NCBI RefSeq assembly: GCF_029625295.1
Contig: NZ_CP121112.1
Location: forward strand, 3,410,001 to 3,474,000
Direction: 5' to 3'
Source of the DNA: Flavobacterium gyeonganense
Lineage (GTDB): Bacteria > Bacteroidota > Bacteroidia > Flavobacteriales > Flavobacteriaceae
DNA: 64,000 nucleotides
Made by a program: the position numbers and the translations under genes. Under the pieces are notes generated by a model. The model was given only the letters and a program-made list of their open reading frames with translations, did not search any database and had not been told where the DNA came from. This document shows positions 48,516 through 57,234 of the stretch, piece by piece. Positions within the stretch are counted from its first letter, which is position 1. Each line of letters begins with the position of its first letter.

Positions 48516-50507
48516 CTAAGAAAGTTGCTCCTGTAACTTTTTAATATCGTCACGTAGTTTTGCAGCCTGTAAAAAATCCAGATCTTTTGCCGCTTTTTCC
48601 ATGGATTTGCGCTTTTCTCTAATCATTTTCTCTAATTCAGGTTTTGATAAATAAGCTGCTTCGGGTTCTGCTGCTGCTTGCAGGTTATGCCCAAGTTCAT
48701 ATTCGACTAAAGGATTTTTAGTAAAGGCTGAATCTATTTTTTTGTTTAAGGCTTGTGGAGTTATACCGTTTTCTGTATTGAAATTAATTTGTTTGGTTCT
48801 GCGGTAATTGGTTTCATCAATCGTTTTTTGCATACTGGCTGTTATTTTATCAGCATACATAATCGCTTTTCCATTTATATTTCTGGCCGCACGTCCAATA
48901 GTCTGGGTCAAAGATCTGTGGTTTCTTAAAAAACCTTCTTTATCGGCATCTAAAATAGCTACTAATGAAACTTCCGGTAAATCGAGCCCTTCACGAAGCA
49001 GGTTTACTCCAATCAATACATCAAAAATTCCTTTTCGGAGATCCTGCATTATCTCGATTCGTTCAAGGGTATCAACTTCGGAGTGAATATAGCGGCAGCG
49101 TACATTTACTTTAGTCAGATATTTGGCTAATTCTTCGGCCATTCTTTTGGTTAAGGTAGTTACGAGAACCCTTTCGTCCAATTCGCAGCGCACCTGAATT
49201 TCTTCAATTAAATCATCAATCTGATTCAGACTTGGCCGCACTTCAATGATCGGATCCAGTAATCCGGTAGGCCGGATAATCTGTTCTACATAAATACCGT
49301 CAGATTTTTGCAATTCGTAATCGGCTGGAGTTGCAGAAACATACACCACCTGATTTTGTAAGGCCTCGAATTCTTCAAATTTTAAAGGGCGGTTGTCCAT
49401 TGCGGCAGGCAAACGAAAACCATATTCAACAAGATTTTCTTTTCGGCTCCTGTCGCCTCCGTACATGGCGTGAACCTGTGAAACCGTTACGTGACTTTCG
49501 TCAATTACCATTAAATAATCACTCGGAAAATAATCCAGCAGACAGAAAGGCCTTGTGCCGGCTTCTCTTCCGTCAAGATAGCGGGAATAATTCTCAATTC
49601 CGGAGCAATAACCTAATTCGCGAATCATTTCAAGATCGAAATTGGTTCTTTCTTCCAGGCGTTTCGCTTCCAGATGTTTGCCTATCTCTTTAAAATAATC
49701 AACTTGTTTTACCAAATCCTGCTGTATCTGCCAGATTGCTCCCTGAAGAACGTCCGGGGAAGTCACAAACATATTGGCCGGATAAATAGTCAGTCTTTTA
49801 AATTTTTCGATAACCTGTGATGTTTTTACATCAAACGATTCAATTTCTTCAATTTCATCTCCAAAAAAGTGAATTCGATACGCATCATCAGCATAACTTG
49901 GATATACTTCTACAATATCTCCCTTAATCCGGAAAGTTCCGGGATTAAAATCGGCTTCTGTTCGGGCATATAAACTTTGTACAAGACTGTGCAGTAATTT
50001 AGTTCTCGAAATAACCTGATCTCTTGAAACTTCAATTACATTTTTCTTAAATTCTACAGGGTTTCCAATACCATAAAGACAGGAAACAGAAGCAACTACT
50101 AAAATATCCCTGCGTCCGGAAAGCAAGGAAGAAGTTGTGCTTAAACGCATTTTCTCCAGTTCTTCATTGATAGACAAATCTTTTTCAATAAATACTCCGG
50201 TTACGGGCATAAAGGCTTCCGGTTGATAATAATCGTAGTAGGAAACGAAATATTCTACGGCGTTGTTTGGAAAAAACTGTTTAAACTCTGAATATAACTG
50301 TGCTGCCAAAGTTTTGTTATGCGCCAAAACCAGGGTAGGTTTTTGTACTTCCTGAATGACATTGGCCATTGTAAATGTTTTACCTGACCCCGTTACACCT
50401 AATAAAGTTTGATATTTTTCGCCATCAACAATGCCTTGTGAAAGTTTTTGGATTGCCTGAGGCTGATCTCCTTTTGGACTATATTCTGAGGATACCTGAA
50501 AATTCAT
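48516..50507 (-). CDS. uvrB: excinuclease ABC subunit B
   Basis: Damage-verifying helicase of nucleotide excision repair. 663 residues. Walker A LLGVTGSGKTFTMANV near residue 40, the beta-hairpin region FVSYYDYYQPEAFMPVTGVF, Walker B MVIDESHVTVSQVHAMYGG, helicase motif VLIGVNLLREGLDLPEVSL with RNHRSLTQTIGRAARNINGK, and the C-terminal UVR motif (MEKAAKDLDFLQAAKLRDDI) that contacts UvrC. Single gene. A near-consensus TATCTTTA upstream (minus strand) may be its promoter. Confidence 0.97.
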   Translation of the reverse strand: MNFQVSSEYSPKGDQPQAIQKLSQGIVDGEKYQTLLGVTGSGKTFTMANVIQEVQKPTLVLAHNKTLAAQLYSEFKQFFPNNAVEYFVSYYDYYQPEAFMPVTGVFIEKDLSINEELEKMRLSTTSSLLSGRRDILVVASVSCLYGIGNPVEFKKNVIEVSRDQVISRTKLLHSLVQSLYARTEADFNPGTFRIKGDIVEVYPSYADDAYRIHFFGDEIEEIESFDVKTSQVIEKFKRLTIYPANMFVTSPDVLQGAIWQIQQDLVKQVDYFKEIGKHLEAKRLEERTNFDLEMIRELGYCSGIENYSRYLDGREAGTRPFCLLDYFPSDYLMVIDESHVTVSQVHAMYGGDRSRKENLVEYGFRLPAAMDNRPLKFEEFEALQNQVVYVSATPADYELQKSDGIYVEQIIRPTGLLDPIIEVRPSLNQIDDLIEEIQVRCELDERVLVTTLTKRMAEELAKYLTKVNVRCRYIHSEVDTLERIEIMQDLRKGIFDVLIGVNLLREGLDLPEVSLVAILDADKEGFLRNHRSLTQTIGRAARNINGKAIMYADKITASMQKTIDETNYRRTKQINFNTENGITPQALNKKIDSAFTKNPLVEYELGHNLQAAAEPEAAYLSKPELEKMIREKRKSMEKAAKDLDFLQAAKLRDDIKKLQEQLS

Positions 50508-50574
50508 TTCGAACTATGAAAAAATTAGTTTTGTAAAGATACAAGTTTGAACGCTATTAAATGTTAAGTTCTTC

Positions 50575-51514
50575 TTATTCTAAAAATTCAATCATGGCAT
50601 CATTAACAATTTTAGTCTGATCAATGCTCAAAAAATGTCCTGCATCTTTGATTATTTTTGTCTTGCCGTTTGGCAAAAAATCCTTTGCTTTTTCCAGACT
50701 TTCTGCTGAATTGATTACATCTTTGTCGCCAATCAGTACCAAAACGGGATTTTTAATGGATTTTAGTTCATCATTAGAAAAAGGAGTCATCTTTAGCATG
50801 CTTGAATTTGATTTGGCGTATTTATTGGCTAAATAAAATTGTCTTTTGTAAGCAGGACCAATTTTTTCTGGATGGGTTGAAAAAGTCTCTAGTGTTTTTC
50901 CGAATTTTTTTTCGCTTGGAAAAAGTTTTAGCATTAATGCCGAGGATGTTTTGCCCATTTTATCAATGAATTTAAAAGTTTGAGCCGGACTTAACAAAAC
51001 TATTTTATCAATAGCATTTTCTTTTTGAACAGCCAGTAATGTTGCAATCCAGCCACCACGTGAAGCTCCTACAATATCAAATTTCTTTAACTTATAATGT
51101 GCAAAAATTTCATTATACCACACAACGATTTCTTCTTTAGAAAGAGGATTGGCAGTCAGATTAGATTTTCCGGGTTCCATCAGAAAATCGATGGCATATA
51201 TTCGATGGTTTTTTGCCAAAGCCTTAATGTTTGGATACCACATTGTTGAGCTGGCGTCCATTCCGTGTAACAATACCAAATCTTTTCCGTTTTTAGGGCC
51301 TGCAATTATTACATGTGCATTTCCAAATCTGGTTTTAATATTTTCTTCAGTATAGGGAATATTCCAAAGTTTTAAAGCTTTGTCGTAGGAGTTTAGATAG
51401 CTTTGTTTTTCTTTTTTTGGTGTGGAAGACATAGTCTTCAAATTTTGCTTTTTTAGATGAAGCACAGCCAAAAAGCATAACCAAAAGAATAAATTTAAGT
51501 AGTACTCTTGTCAT
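50575..51514 (-). CDS. alpha/beta-hydrolase lipoprotein, apparent frameshift near the N-terminus
   Basis: An esterase-like hydrolase: VLLHGMDASSTMW oxyanion region, nucleophile in FDIVGASRGGWIATLL (GASRGG), acid in VLVLIGDKDVIN and catalytic His in IIKDAGHFLSIDQ. The long frame opens at 51471 without an export signal. Just upstream, ATG 51514 in another frame gives a lipoprotein signal MTRVLLKFILLVMLFGC, then ASSKKAKFEDYVFHT. The two frames join after the T7 run (A7 on the coding strand) at 51412-51418 if one base is removed, giving HTKKEKQSYLNSYDKALKLW. The true product is probably a lipoprotein of about 312 residues; as written the signal is lost. Error or mutation cannot be told apart. Confidence 0.8.
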
Positions 51515-51621
51515 AATATATTGAATTTAATATAAAAGTACAATAATCAATATTGAATGTATTCCAGAATTTTGTTTCAAAATATCATAATTATAAGCTT
51601 TATGATTTTTTGACTATAAGG

Positions 51622-51829
51622 TTATATCTGAACAAAAGCTAAAATGGCGTTTGGAATAATTACCGGTAAAAACCATTGATTAAAATCTCTGAAATCTTTA
51701 AAAAAAATGCCGTAAATCACAAAGCAGATACAGCCAAAAAGATTAATCAACCTGATTGTTCTGAGATTTTTAAGCAAAAGAAAAGCCGACTATAAAAACT
51801 GATGCAAGATAACCTATATATTCAGCCAT
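51622..51829 (-). pseudogene. YgjV-like small membrane protein broken by one extra base
   Basis: From ATG 51829 the minus strand reads MAEYIGYLASVFIVG, then shifts frame at TTTT (A4 on the plus strand at 51781-51784). The next frame continues FLLLKNLRTIRLINLFGCIC, then FVIYGIFFKDF and PVIIPNAILAFVQI to a stop at 51622. Removing one T gives a 68-residue protein with about three helices. The VG-x-LLKN-x-R and PVIIPNAILAFVQI segments match the YgjV-like family, often misnamed uroporphyrinogen decarboxylase. Function unknown. The rest of the gap between 51515 and 51908 shows nothing more. Confidence 0.6.
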
Positions 51830-51908
51830 AGATTTGATACTAAATAGTTAGGTTAAATTTAGCAAAAGCAAATTGTAAAATCAAGGATTGGATTTGAAAA
51901 TCAGTGTT

Positions 51909-52859
51909 TTAAATAAACCACTTTTCCTGATCTGTAGGTTTCAGAAAACTCCAGGCCACAATTCGGCTGTTTTTTTGTCCCTGAGCCATATCAATAGTTC
52001 TGATTTCTAAAGCATTTACTTTTTTTAAGGTTTTGTAAATAGCTGAAAGATTCTCTTTTTTAGAAACCAGGGTTGTAAACCATAAACATTGCGAAATATA
52101 TTTTACACTTTCGTAAATCATTTGAGTTATAAAACTAATTTCGCCTCCGTTGCACCATAACTCAGCATGCTGACCTCCAAAGTTTAGAACAGGCTTAGCA
52201 TTTTTTTTATCTTTCAGATTTAGACTTGATATTTTTCTTAAAGTACTTTTATTAGCTTCTTCTGCAGAAGCATGAAAAGGCGGATTACACATCGTAAAAG
52301 TAAAACGGTCTTCGGGTGTAATAATGTTTTTAAAAATAAAACGTGATTCTGTTTGCTGTTGTAAACTGATTGCTTCAATCAATTTCGGATTCGCTTCTAT
52401 AATTTTACTGCAGTTTTCGATTGCTTTTTTATCAATATCGGTCGCAACAAAACTCCAGTCGTAAATTGCGCTTCCTAAAATGGGATAAATACAATTGGCT
52501 CCTGTTCCAATATCCAGACCTGAAACTGAAGATCCTACAGGAATATTTCCATTATTGGATTCACTAAGTAAATCAGCTAAATAATGAATATAATCAGCTC
52601 TTCCCGGAATGGGCGGACAAAGATAATTTTTAGGAATATCCCAATTTTGAATCTCATAATAGGTTTGCAGCAAAGCTCTATTAAGCGTTTTTACCGCAAT
52701 GGGGTTGCTGAAATCAATTGTTTCAATTGCATATTTGTTGATAGAGACAAAAGGTTTTAGTTCAGGACAATTTGAAATAAGAAGCTCAAAATCATATCGT
52801 GAACGATGTAGATTTCGAAGATGTAAATTATTTTTCTCAGAATTGTCTGCTGCTTTCAT
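51909..52859 (-). CDS. rlmF: 23S rRNA (adenine-1618-N6)-methyltransferase
   Basis: SAM-dependent methyltransferase making m6A1618 in 23S rRNA. 316 residues. Family start LHLRNLHRSRYDFELLI, the SAM site in SGLDIGTGANCIYPILGS, the following acidic DWSFVATDIDKKAIENC and the N6-adenine catalytic motif MCNPPFHASAEEA, then FGGQHAELWCNGGEISF. A TATCTTTG -7 element at 52876 (minus strand) sits 17 bases upstream. Single gene. Confidence 0.95.
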   Translation of the reverse strand: MKAADNSEKNNLHLRNLHRSRYDFELLISNCPELKPFVSINKYAIETIDFSNPIAVKTLNRALLQTYYEIQNWDIPKNYLCPPIPGRADYIHYLADLLSESNNGNIPVGSSVSGLDIGTGANCIYPILGSAIYDWSFVATDIDKKAIENCSKIIEANPKLIEAISLQQQTESRFIFKNIITPEDRFTFTMCNPPFHASAEEANKSTLRKISSLNLKDKKNAKPVLNFGGQHAELWCNGGEISFITQMIYESVKYISQCLWFTTLVSKKENLSAIYKTLKKVNALEIRTIDMAQGQKNSRIVAWSFLKPTDQEKWFI

Positions 52860-52875
52860 TTTGCGATTTTGAGTG

Positions 52876-52883
52876 CAAAGATA
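52876..52883 (-). promoter_or_regulatory. -7 promoter element of rlmF
   Basis: TATCTTTG read on the minus strand, 16-17 bases before the rlmF ATG. Confidence 0.55.
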
Positions 52884-53066
52884 GTCATTCCTTTTTTAAA
52901 GAATGTTTGATGGAATCATTAGATATATTGTGACTGAAGTTTGGGTATTGTGCAATAAAGAATACAAAAAATCAGAATAACTATCTATTAAACAAGAAAA
53001 ATTCTATAAATAATTACGGTTTTCAGAGTTCGATTATTTACTTTTGGTTCACCAATCCAAATCTAA

Positions 53067-53936
53067 ATGAAAAAAACAGCACTTTTTATAATCATAATTT
53101 TCTGTACTACATGTATTAAACAGGATGGGAATGAATATTTCCATCAGATCAAAAAAAATGATGTTGAATTAACAAAACCGGTTGAAGGCGATTGGCTTTA
53201 TTCTCATAAAGAAAAAGGACAGACTTTTGAGCAATTCATGAATTCAAAACATATTGTTCCAACCAGTGCATCCAATATTATTTATATAAGGCCTATTGGA
53301 AATTTTAATTCTTTGCAAAACAAACAAATAGAACTGTTAAGGGAATATCTGGAAATTTATTTTCAGTTAAAAACAAAAATTTTGGAAACAGTTTCAAATG
53401 ATGTAATTCCTGAATCTGCACAGAGAATTGGATACGAAAATAACCAGCAGTTTTTGGCAGGGTACATTTTGGATAATGTTTTGAAAAAAGACAAGCCTTT
53501 AAAAAGAATTGCGCTTATGGGATTGACCGAAGTTGATTTGTATCCTAAACCGGAATGGAATTTCGTTTTTGGACTGGCCTCTTATCGTGATAAAGTAGGG
53601 GTAAGCTCTATTTACAGATTACAGGACGGAAAACTTACCCAGGAAAATTTTAATTTGTGTTTGTCCAGACTTCTTAAAATAAGTTCTCATGAAATTGGTC
53701 ATATGTTTGGTTTGCATCATTGCATTTTTGCAGATTGTGTAATGAATGGAACCAATAGTATGAGCGAAACAGACAAAAATTCTGCAAGATTATGTTCTGT
53801 TTGTCAGAGAAAATTAAATTCAGGTATAAAATACGACAACAAAAAAAGACTCACAGAACTAAAAAAATATTTTGAAAAAAATAATTTGGTAAAGGAGCTT
53901 CAATTCATAAAGAAAGATATTGCCGTTATTGAGTAA
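53067..53936 (+). CDS. archaemetzincin-like zinc protease, probable lipoprotein
   Basis: A 289-residue metalloprotease of family M54. The signature is clear near residue 208: HEIGHMFGLHHCIFADCVMN, then GTNSMSETDK and LCSVCQRKL. It has the HExxHxxGxxH zinc site plus the four cysteines of a structural second metal, as in archaemetzincins. An N-terminal signal (MKKTALFIIIIFCTTC) suggests export, with a possible lipobox at Cys 16; that is unusual for a family mostly regarded as cytosolic. The middle part (VDLYPKPEWNFVFGLASYRD) matches the family core. Monocistronic. Confidence 0.88.
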   Translation: MKKTALFIIIIFCTTCIKQDGNEYFHQIKKNDVELTKPVEGDWLYSHKEKGQTFEQFMNSKHIVPTSASNIIYIRPIGNFNSLQNKQIELLREYLEIYFQLKTKILETVSNDVIPESAQRIGYENNQQFLAGYILDNVLKKDKPLKRIALMGLTEVDLYPKPEWNFVFGLASYRDKVGVSSIYRLQDGKLTQENFNLCLSRLLKISSHEIGHMFGLHHCIFADCVMNGTNSMSETDKNSARLCSVCQRKLNSGIKYDNKKRLTELKKYFEKNNLVKELQFIKKDIAVIE

Positions 53937-54047
53937 AATACTTTTGCACTAACAAATAATAAACGATTTTATTTCAAATTTTTATTTCAGTTAAAGCTTT
54001 TACGATCATTCAAAAGAATCGATTTAACCTGAATGATTGAAATGTTT

Positions 54048-54055
54048 TATTTTTG
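54048..54055 (+). promoter_or_regulatory. -7 promoter element of the cupin gene
   Basis: TATTTTTG, 22 bases before the ATG at 54078; a TTTA at the expected -33 place. Confidence 0.5.
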
Positions 54056-54077
54056 CACCATAAAATGAATAAATAAT

Positions 54078-54425
54078 ATGGAAAATTCTGTTGCAAGTAA
54101 AGAGTTTCTTTTTGGAGAGGAAATTCAATGGGAAGTGGTTGGAGAAGGTGTAAAACGTAAAATTTTAGCTTTTGATAATCGCGTTATGCTGGTAAATGTA
54201 CATTTCGAAAAAGGCGCTATTGGTGCTTTGCATGAACATTACCATACACAGGTTACTTATGTGGCAAAAGGTAAATTTGATGTTACCATTAACGGGATTA
54301 CAAAAACGCTGAAAGAAGGAGATAGCTTTTACATTCCGCCTCATGCAATTCATGGTGTTTTGTGTTTAGAAGAAGGAATGCTGACTGATGTTTTTAGTCC
54401 AATGCGTGAAGACTTCATGAAATAA
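54078..54425 (+). CDS. cupin-domain protein
   Basis: A 115-residue single-cupin protein. Cupin motif 1 is GALHEHYHTQVTYVAKGKFD with the HxH and further metal ligands; motif 2 is GDSFYIPPHAIHGVLCLE with the second His. It resembles pectin-degradation KdgF-type or generic sugar-binding cupins, but nothing nearby fixes the substrate. Cytoplasmic. Own promoter upstream; the next gene has its own promoter too. Confidence 0.85.
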   Translation: MENSVASKEFLFGEEIQWEVVGEGVKRKILAFDNRVMLVNVHFEKGAIGALHEHYHTQVTYVAKGKFDVTINGITKTLKEGDSFYIPPHAIHGVLCLEEGMLTDVFSPMREDFMK

Positions 54426-54496
54426 TAAATCAATACGATTTTTAAAACACCAATCTGATTAGTCTGAACATTCGAAAAATTATACATTTTTTAAAG

Positions 54497-54525
54497 TTTG
54501 GATAAAAATTAGATTGGTATTTTTG
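54497..54525 (+). promoter_or_regulatory. promoter of the second MFS gene, nearly leaderless
   Basis: -33 TTTG at 54497-54500, -7 TATTTTTG at 54518-54525, spacer 17. The -7 ends 4 bases before the ATG, so transcription may start at or inside the start codon, or translation starts at the internal ATG 54560. Confidence 0.55.
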
Positions 54526-54529
54526 CAAA

Positions 54530-55696
54530 ATGAATTTATCCAAAACGAACGTCTTGTTTATGGCAGCCTGCACTGGACTCATAGTTGCAAATCTGTATTA
54601 CTGCCAGCCTTTAATTGTTTTAATAGCCAATGAATTTAAAATTCCTGAAGCAAATGCAGGGACAATAACCTACCTAACGCAGGCAGGATATGCTATAGGC
54701 TTGTTTTTTATGGTTCCGTTGGGAGATAAAATAGAACGGAAAAAACAAATCTTAATAACCACTTTTGCTTCTGTAATTGCATTGTTAATTGCAGCCACGG
54801 CAAAAAGTTTTCTGATATTACAAATTGCTTCACTGCTTATCGGGATCACTTCAATAGTACCCCAGCTTATTTTGCCTTTGGCAGCTTCTTTAAGCGCGCC
54901 TGAAGAAAGAGGAAAAGTCGTCGGAACTATTATGAGCGGACTTTTAGTCGGAATTTTGCTTTCGCGAACATTAAGCGGGTTCATCGGTCAGGTTTTAGGA
55001 TGGAGATCGATGTTTTTTATTGCTGCCGGAATTTGCCTTTTGATCTTTTTTGTGATTCAGAATAAGTTTCCTGTCAATAAACCCCAGTTTCAGGGATCTT
55101 ACGGTCAATTAATTCAGTCTCTTTTTACACTTATAAAAACTCAGCCTGTATTGCGTGAAGCGACGTTAATCAACGTTTTCAGTTTTGCGCAGTTTGGTGC
55201 TTTTTGGACTACCATGGTTTTATTGCTTTCGGGAGAACCGTTTCATTTTAATAGTGCAACAATTGGTTTATTCGGAATTGTTGGGGCTTCCGGAGCTTTG
55301 GCTGCGCCATTAGTTGGAAAAATGGGTGACAAAGGAGGTTCAAGAGTAGCAGTCGGTTATGGATGTTTGCTGATACTAATCAGTTTTTTGGTTTTTTATT
55401 TTTCTATAGAAAGCGTTATCGGAATTGCAATTGGAATCGTGTTTATTGACATTGGAATCCAGGGTGTTCATATTTCAAATCAAACCCGGGTTTATTCGTT
55501 GCTCCCTGAAGCCAGAAACAGATTAAATACGGTTTTTATGTCCTTTAGCTTTTTAGGAACAGCTGCGGGATCAGCTTATGGATTGTTATTATGGAAACTA
55601 GGCGGATGGCACGTTGTAACTATCGGATGTATTGGCTTGTCAATATTGGCATTAACCGTTTACGGACTCACTTATAAATCAAAATCTAAAAAATAG
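54530..55696 (+). CDS. MFS transporter
   Basis: A 388-residue, 12-helix transporter. Start MNLSKTNVLFMAACTGLIVA, then NLYYCQPLIVLIANEF, as in the YnfM/YybF-like or AraJ-like group (GLIVANLYYCQPL). Motif A in VPLGDKIERKKQILI; later GKMGDKGGSRVAVGYG repeats the motif in the second half. No regulator or enzyme beside it. The substrate cannot be told. The promoter lies so close that the ATG at 54560 (Met 11) is an alternative start. Confidence 0.9.
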   Translation: MNLSKTNVLFMAACTGLIVANLYYCQPLIVLIANEFKIPEANAGTITYLTQAGYAIGLFFMVPLGDKIERKKQILITTFASVIALLIAATAKSFLILQIASLLIGITSIVPQLILPLAASLSAPEERGKVVGTIMSGLLVGILLSRTLSGFIGQVLGWRSMFFIAAGICLLIFFVIQNKFPVNKPQFQGSYGQLIQSLFTLIKTQPVLREATLINVFSFAQFGAFWTTMVLLLSGEPFHFNSATIGLFGIVGASGALAAPLVGKMGDKGGSRVAVGYGCLLILISFLVFYFSIESVIGIAIGIVFIDIGIQGVHISNQTRVYSLLPEARNRLNTVFMSFSFLGTAAGSAYGLLLWKLGGWHVVTIGCIGLSILALTVYGLTYKSKSKK

Positions 55697-55724
55697 AAAG
55701 ACAAATTGATATAAAATTAATTTG

Positions 55725-55732
55725 TAAATTTG
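55725..55732 (+). promoter_or_regulatory. -7 promoter element of the dual immunophilin gene
   Basis: TAAATTTG, 23 bases before the ATG at 55756, with ATTG near the -33 position. Confidence 0.5.
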
Positions 55733-55755
55733 CGTTCAATTAAAAAATAACAACA

Positions 55756-56688
55756 ATGGAAAACGGAATATACGCTAAATTCAACACTAGTAAAGGTTCG
55801 ATTTTAGTAAAACTGACACACGATTTAACACCGGGAACTGTAGGGAATTTTGTCGCTCTTGCAGAAGGAAATATGGAAAATAAAGTGAAACCTCAGGGAC
55901 AAAAATTCTATGACGGTTTAACTTTTCACAGAGTTATTCCTGATTTTATGATTCAGGGCGGTTGTCCAAAAGGTACAGGAACTGGTGATCCGGGATATAA
56001 ATTTGATGATGAATTTCACCCAAGTTTAAAACACGATCGTCCAGGCGTTTTGGCAATGGCAAATTCAGGACCTGCAAGTAATGGTTCTCAGTTTTACATT
56101 ACGCACGTTCCAACTTCATGGTTAGACAACAAACATACTGTTTTTGGACACGTTATCGAAGGTCAGGATGTCGTAGATGCTGTTAATCAGGGCGATGCTC
56201 TTGAAACATTAGAAATTATCAGAGTTGGTGAAGAAGCTCAAAAATGGAATGCTATTGAAGCTTTTGTTGGTTTAAAAGGAGCTCGTCTAAAGCGTGAGGC
56301 AGCTTTAAAAGCAGAATCTGAAGCAAAAATGGAGCAATTAGCTGCAGGTTTTGATAAAACAGAAAGTGGTTTACGTTATAAAATGATTCAAAAAGGTGAA
56401 GGTAAAAAAGCAGAGGCAGGGAAAACAGTTTCTGTACACTACGAAGGATCTTTGGAAAACGGAAAAGTTTTTGATTCTTCATACCCAAGAAAAAAACCAA
56501 TCGAATTCAAACTAGGAGTTGGGCAGGTTATCGAAGGATGGGACGAAGGTATTGCTTTATTACAGGTTGGAGACAAAGCGCGTTTTGTAATTCCATCTGA
56601 TTTGGCTTATGGTCCAGGCGGTGCAGGCGGTGTTATTCCTCCGCATGCGACTCTTATTTTTGACGTAGAATTAATGGATGTAAAATAA
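55756..56688 (+). CDS. dual peptidyl-prolyl isomerase: cyclophilin-FKBP fusion
   Basis: A 310-residue protein with two unrelated prolyl-isomerase folds. Residues 1-160 form a cyclophilin: FHRVIPDFMIQGGCPKGTGT, LAMANSGPASNGSQFYIT and WLDNKHTVFGHVIEGQDVVD. A helical linker (about 165-205) follows, then an FKBP domain: VSVHYEGSLENGKVFDSSY, GVGQVIEGWDEGIALLQVGD, IPSDLAYGPGGAGGVIPPHA. No signal peptide, so cytoplasmic. Dual-family immunophilins of this cyclophilin-first type have been described in some bacteria. It probably assists protein folding. Terminator at 56715. Confidence 0.93.
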   Translation: MENGIYAKFNTSKGSILVKLTHDLTPGTVGNFVALAEGNMENKVKPQGQKFYDGLTFHRVIPDFMIQGGCPKGTGTGDPGYKFDDEFHPSLKHDRPGVLAMANSGPASNGSQFYITHVPTSWLDNKHTVFGHVIEGQDVVDAVNQGDALETLEIIRVGEEAQKWNAIEAFVGLKGARLKREAALKAESEAKMEQLAAGFDKTESGLRYKMIQKGEGKKAEAGKTVSVHYEGSLENGKVFDSSYPRKKPIEFKLGVGQVIEGWDEGIALLQVGDKARFVIPSDLAYGPGGAGGVIPPHATLIFDVELMDVK

Positions 56689-56714
56689 GGACACATTCTA
56701 TTATCTTAATAATG

Positions 56715-56745
56715 TCCCATTCGGTTTTCCGGATGGGATTTTTTA
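56715..56745 (+). terminator. rho-independent terminator of the immunophilin gene
   Basis: Stem TCCCATtCGG / CCGgATGGGA, four-T loop, followed by TTTTTT. Confidence 0.85.
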
Positions 56746-56801
56746 TTTCTTTTATAAGGAATTATATCATTCAAAACCATAGTAATTAGTGAGGAGATAG
56801 T

Positions 56802-56833
56802 TATAAAAAAACACCTTCATAAATGAGGTGTTT
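56802..56833 (-). terminator. terminator of the GreA/Rnk-like gene
   Basis: On the minus strand: AAACACCTCAT, short loop, ATGAAGGTGTTT, then T-run; one bulged base. Confidence 0.75.
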
Positions 56834-56838
56834 GCAAA

Positions 56839-57234
56839 TTAAGAATGGGACACAATGGTATTGTTTACTTCAATTATTTTTAATGTTTTTATTCCGGAAG
56901 GTAATTCCCAATCTACCTTATCGTTTTGTTTAAAACCAATTATAGCAACGCTTAAAGGGGCTAAAATTGATATTTTTCTTTCTTGTACATTTGCTAAAGA
57001 AGGTAAAACAATTTGAATTTTCATTTGTTTATTTGATTTAACATCTTCAATCGTTACATGCGAATTGATTCGGATAATCGAATTGTCAAGAATGCTTTCT
57101 TCACTGATAATAGCACGGTCTAATTCTTGTGAAAGCAGTCCGGCTTCTTTTGCATTTGAATCATTTTTACTTTTTAATATCAACTCTCGTAAGAACTGAT
57201 ACTCTTTTTTACAGAAAATGGGTGTTGGTTTCAT
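56839..57234 (-). CDS. GreA/GreB C-terminal domain protein, Rnk-like
   Basis: A 131-residue protein with the FKBP-like C-terminal domain of Gre transcript-cleavage factors: SHVTIEDVKSNKQMKIQIVL, ISILAPLSVAIIGFKQNDKV and WELPSGIKTLKIIEV. The N-terminal helical part is short (EYQFLRELILKSKNDSNAKE), as in Rnk, rather than the long coiled coil with acidic tip of GreA. It therefore likely binds RNA polymerase's secondary channel without stimulating cleavage (inference). Monocistronic with its own terminator. Confidence 0.85.
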   Translation of the reverse strand: MKPTPIFCKKEYQFLRELILKSKNDSNAKEAGLLSQELDRAIISEESILDNSIIRINSHVTIEDVKSNKQMKIQIVLPSLANVQERKISILAPLSVAIIGFKQNDKVDWELPSGIKTLKIIEVNNTIVSHS

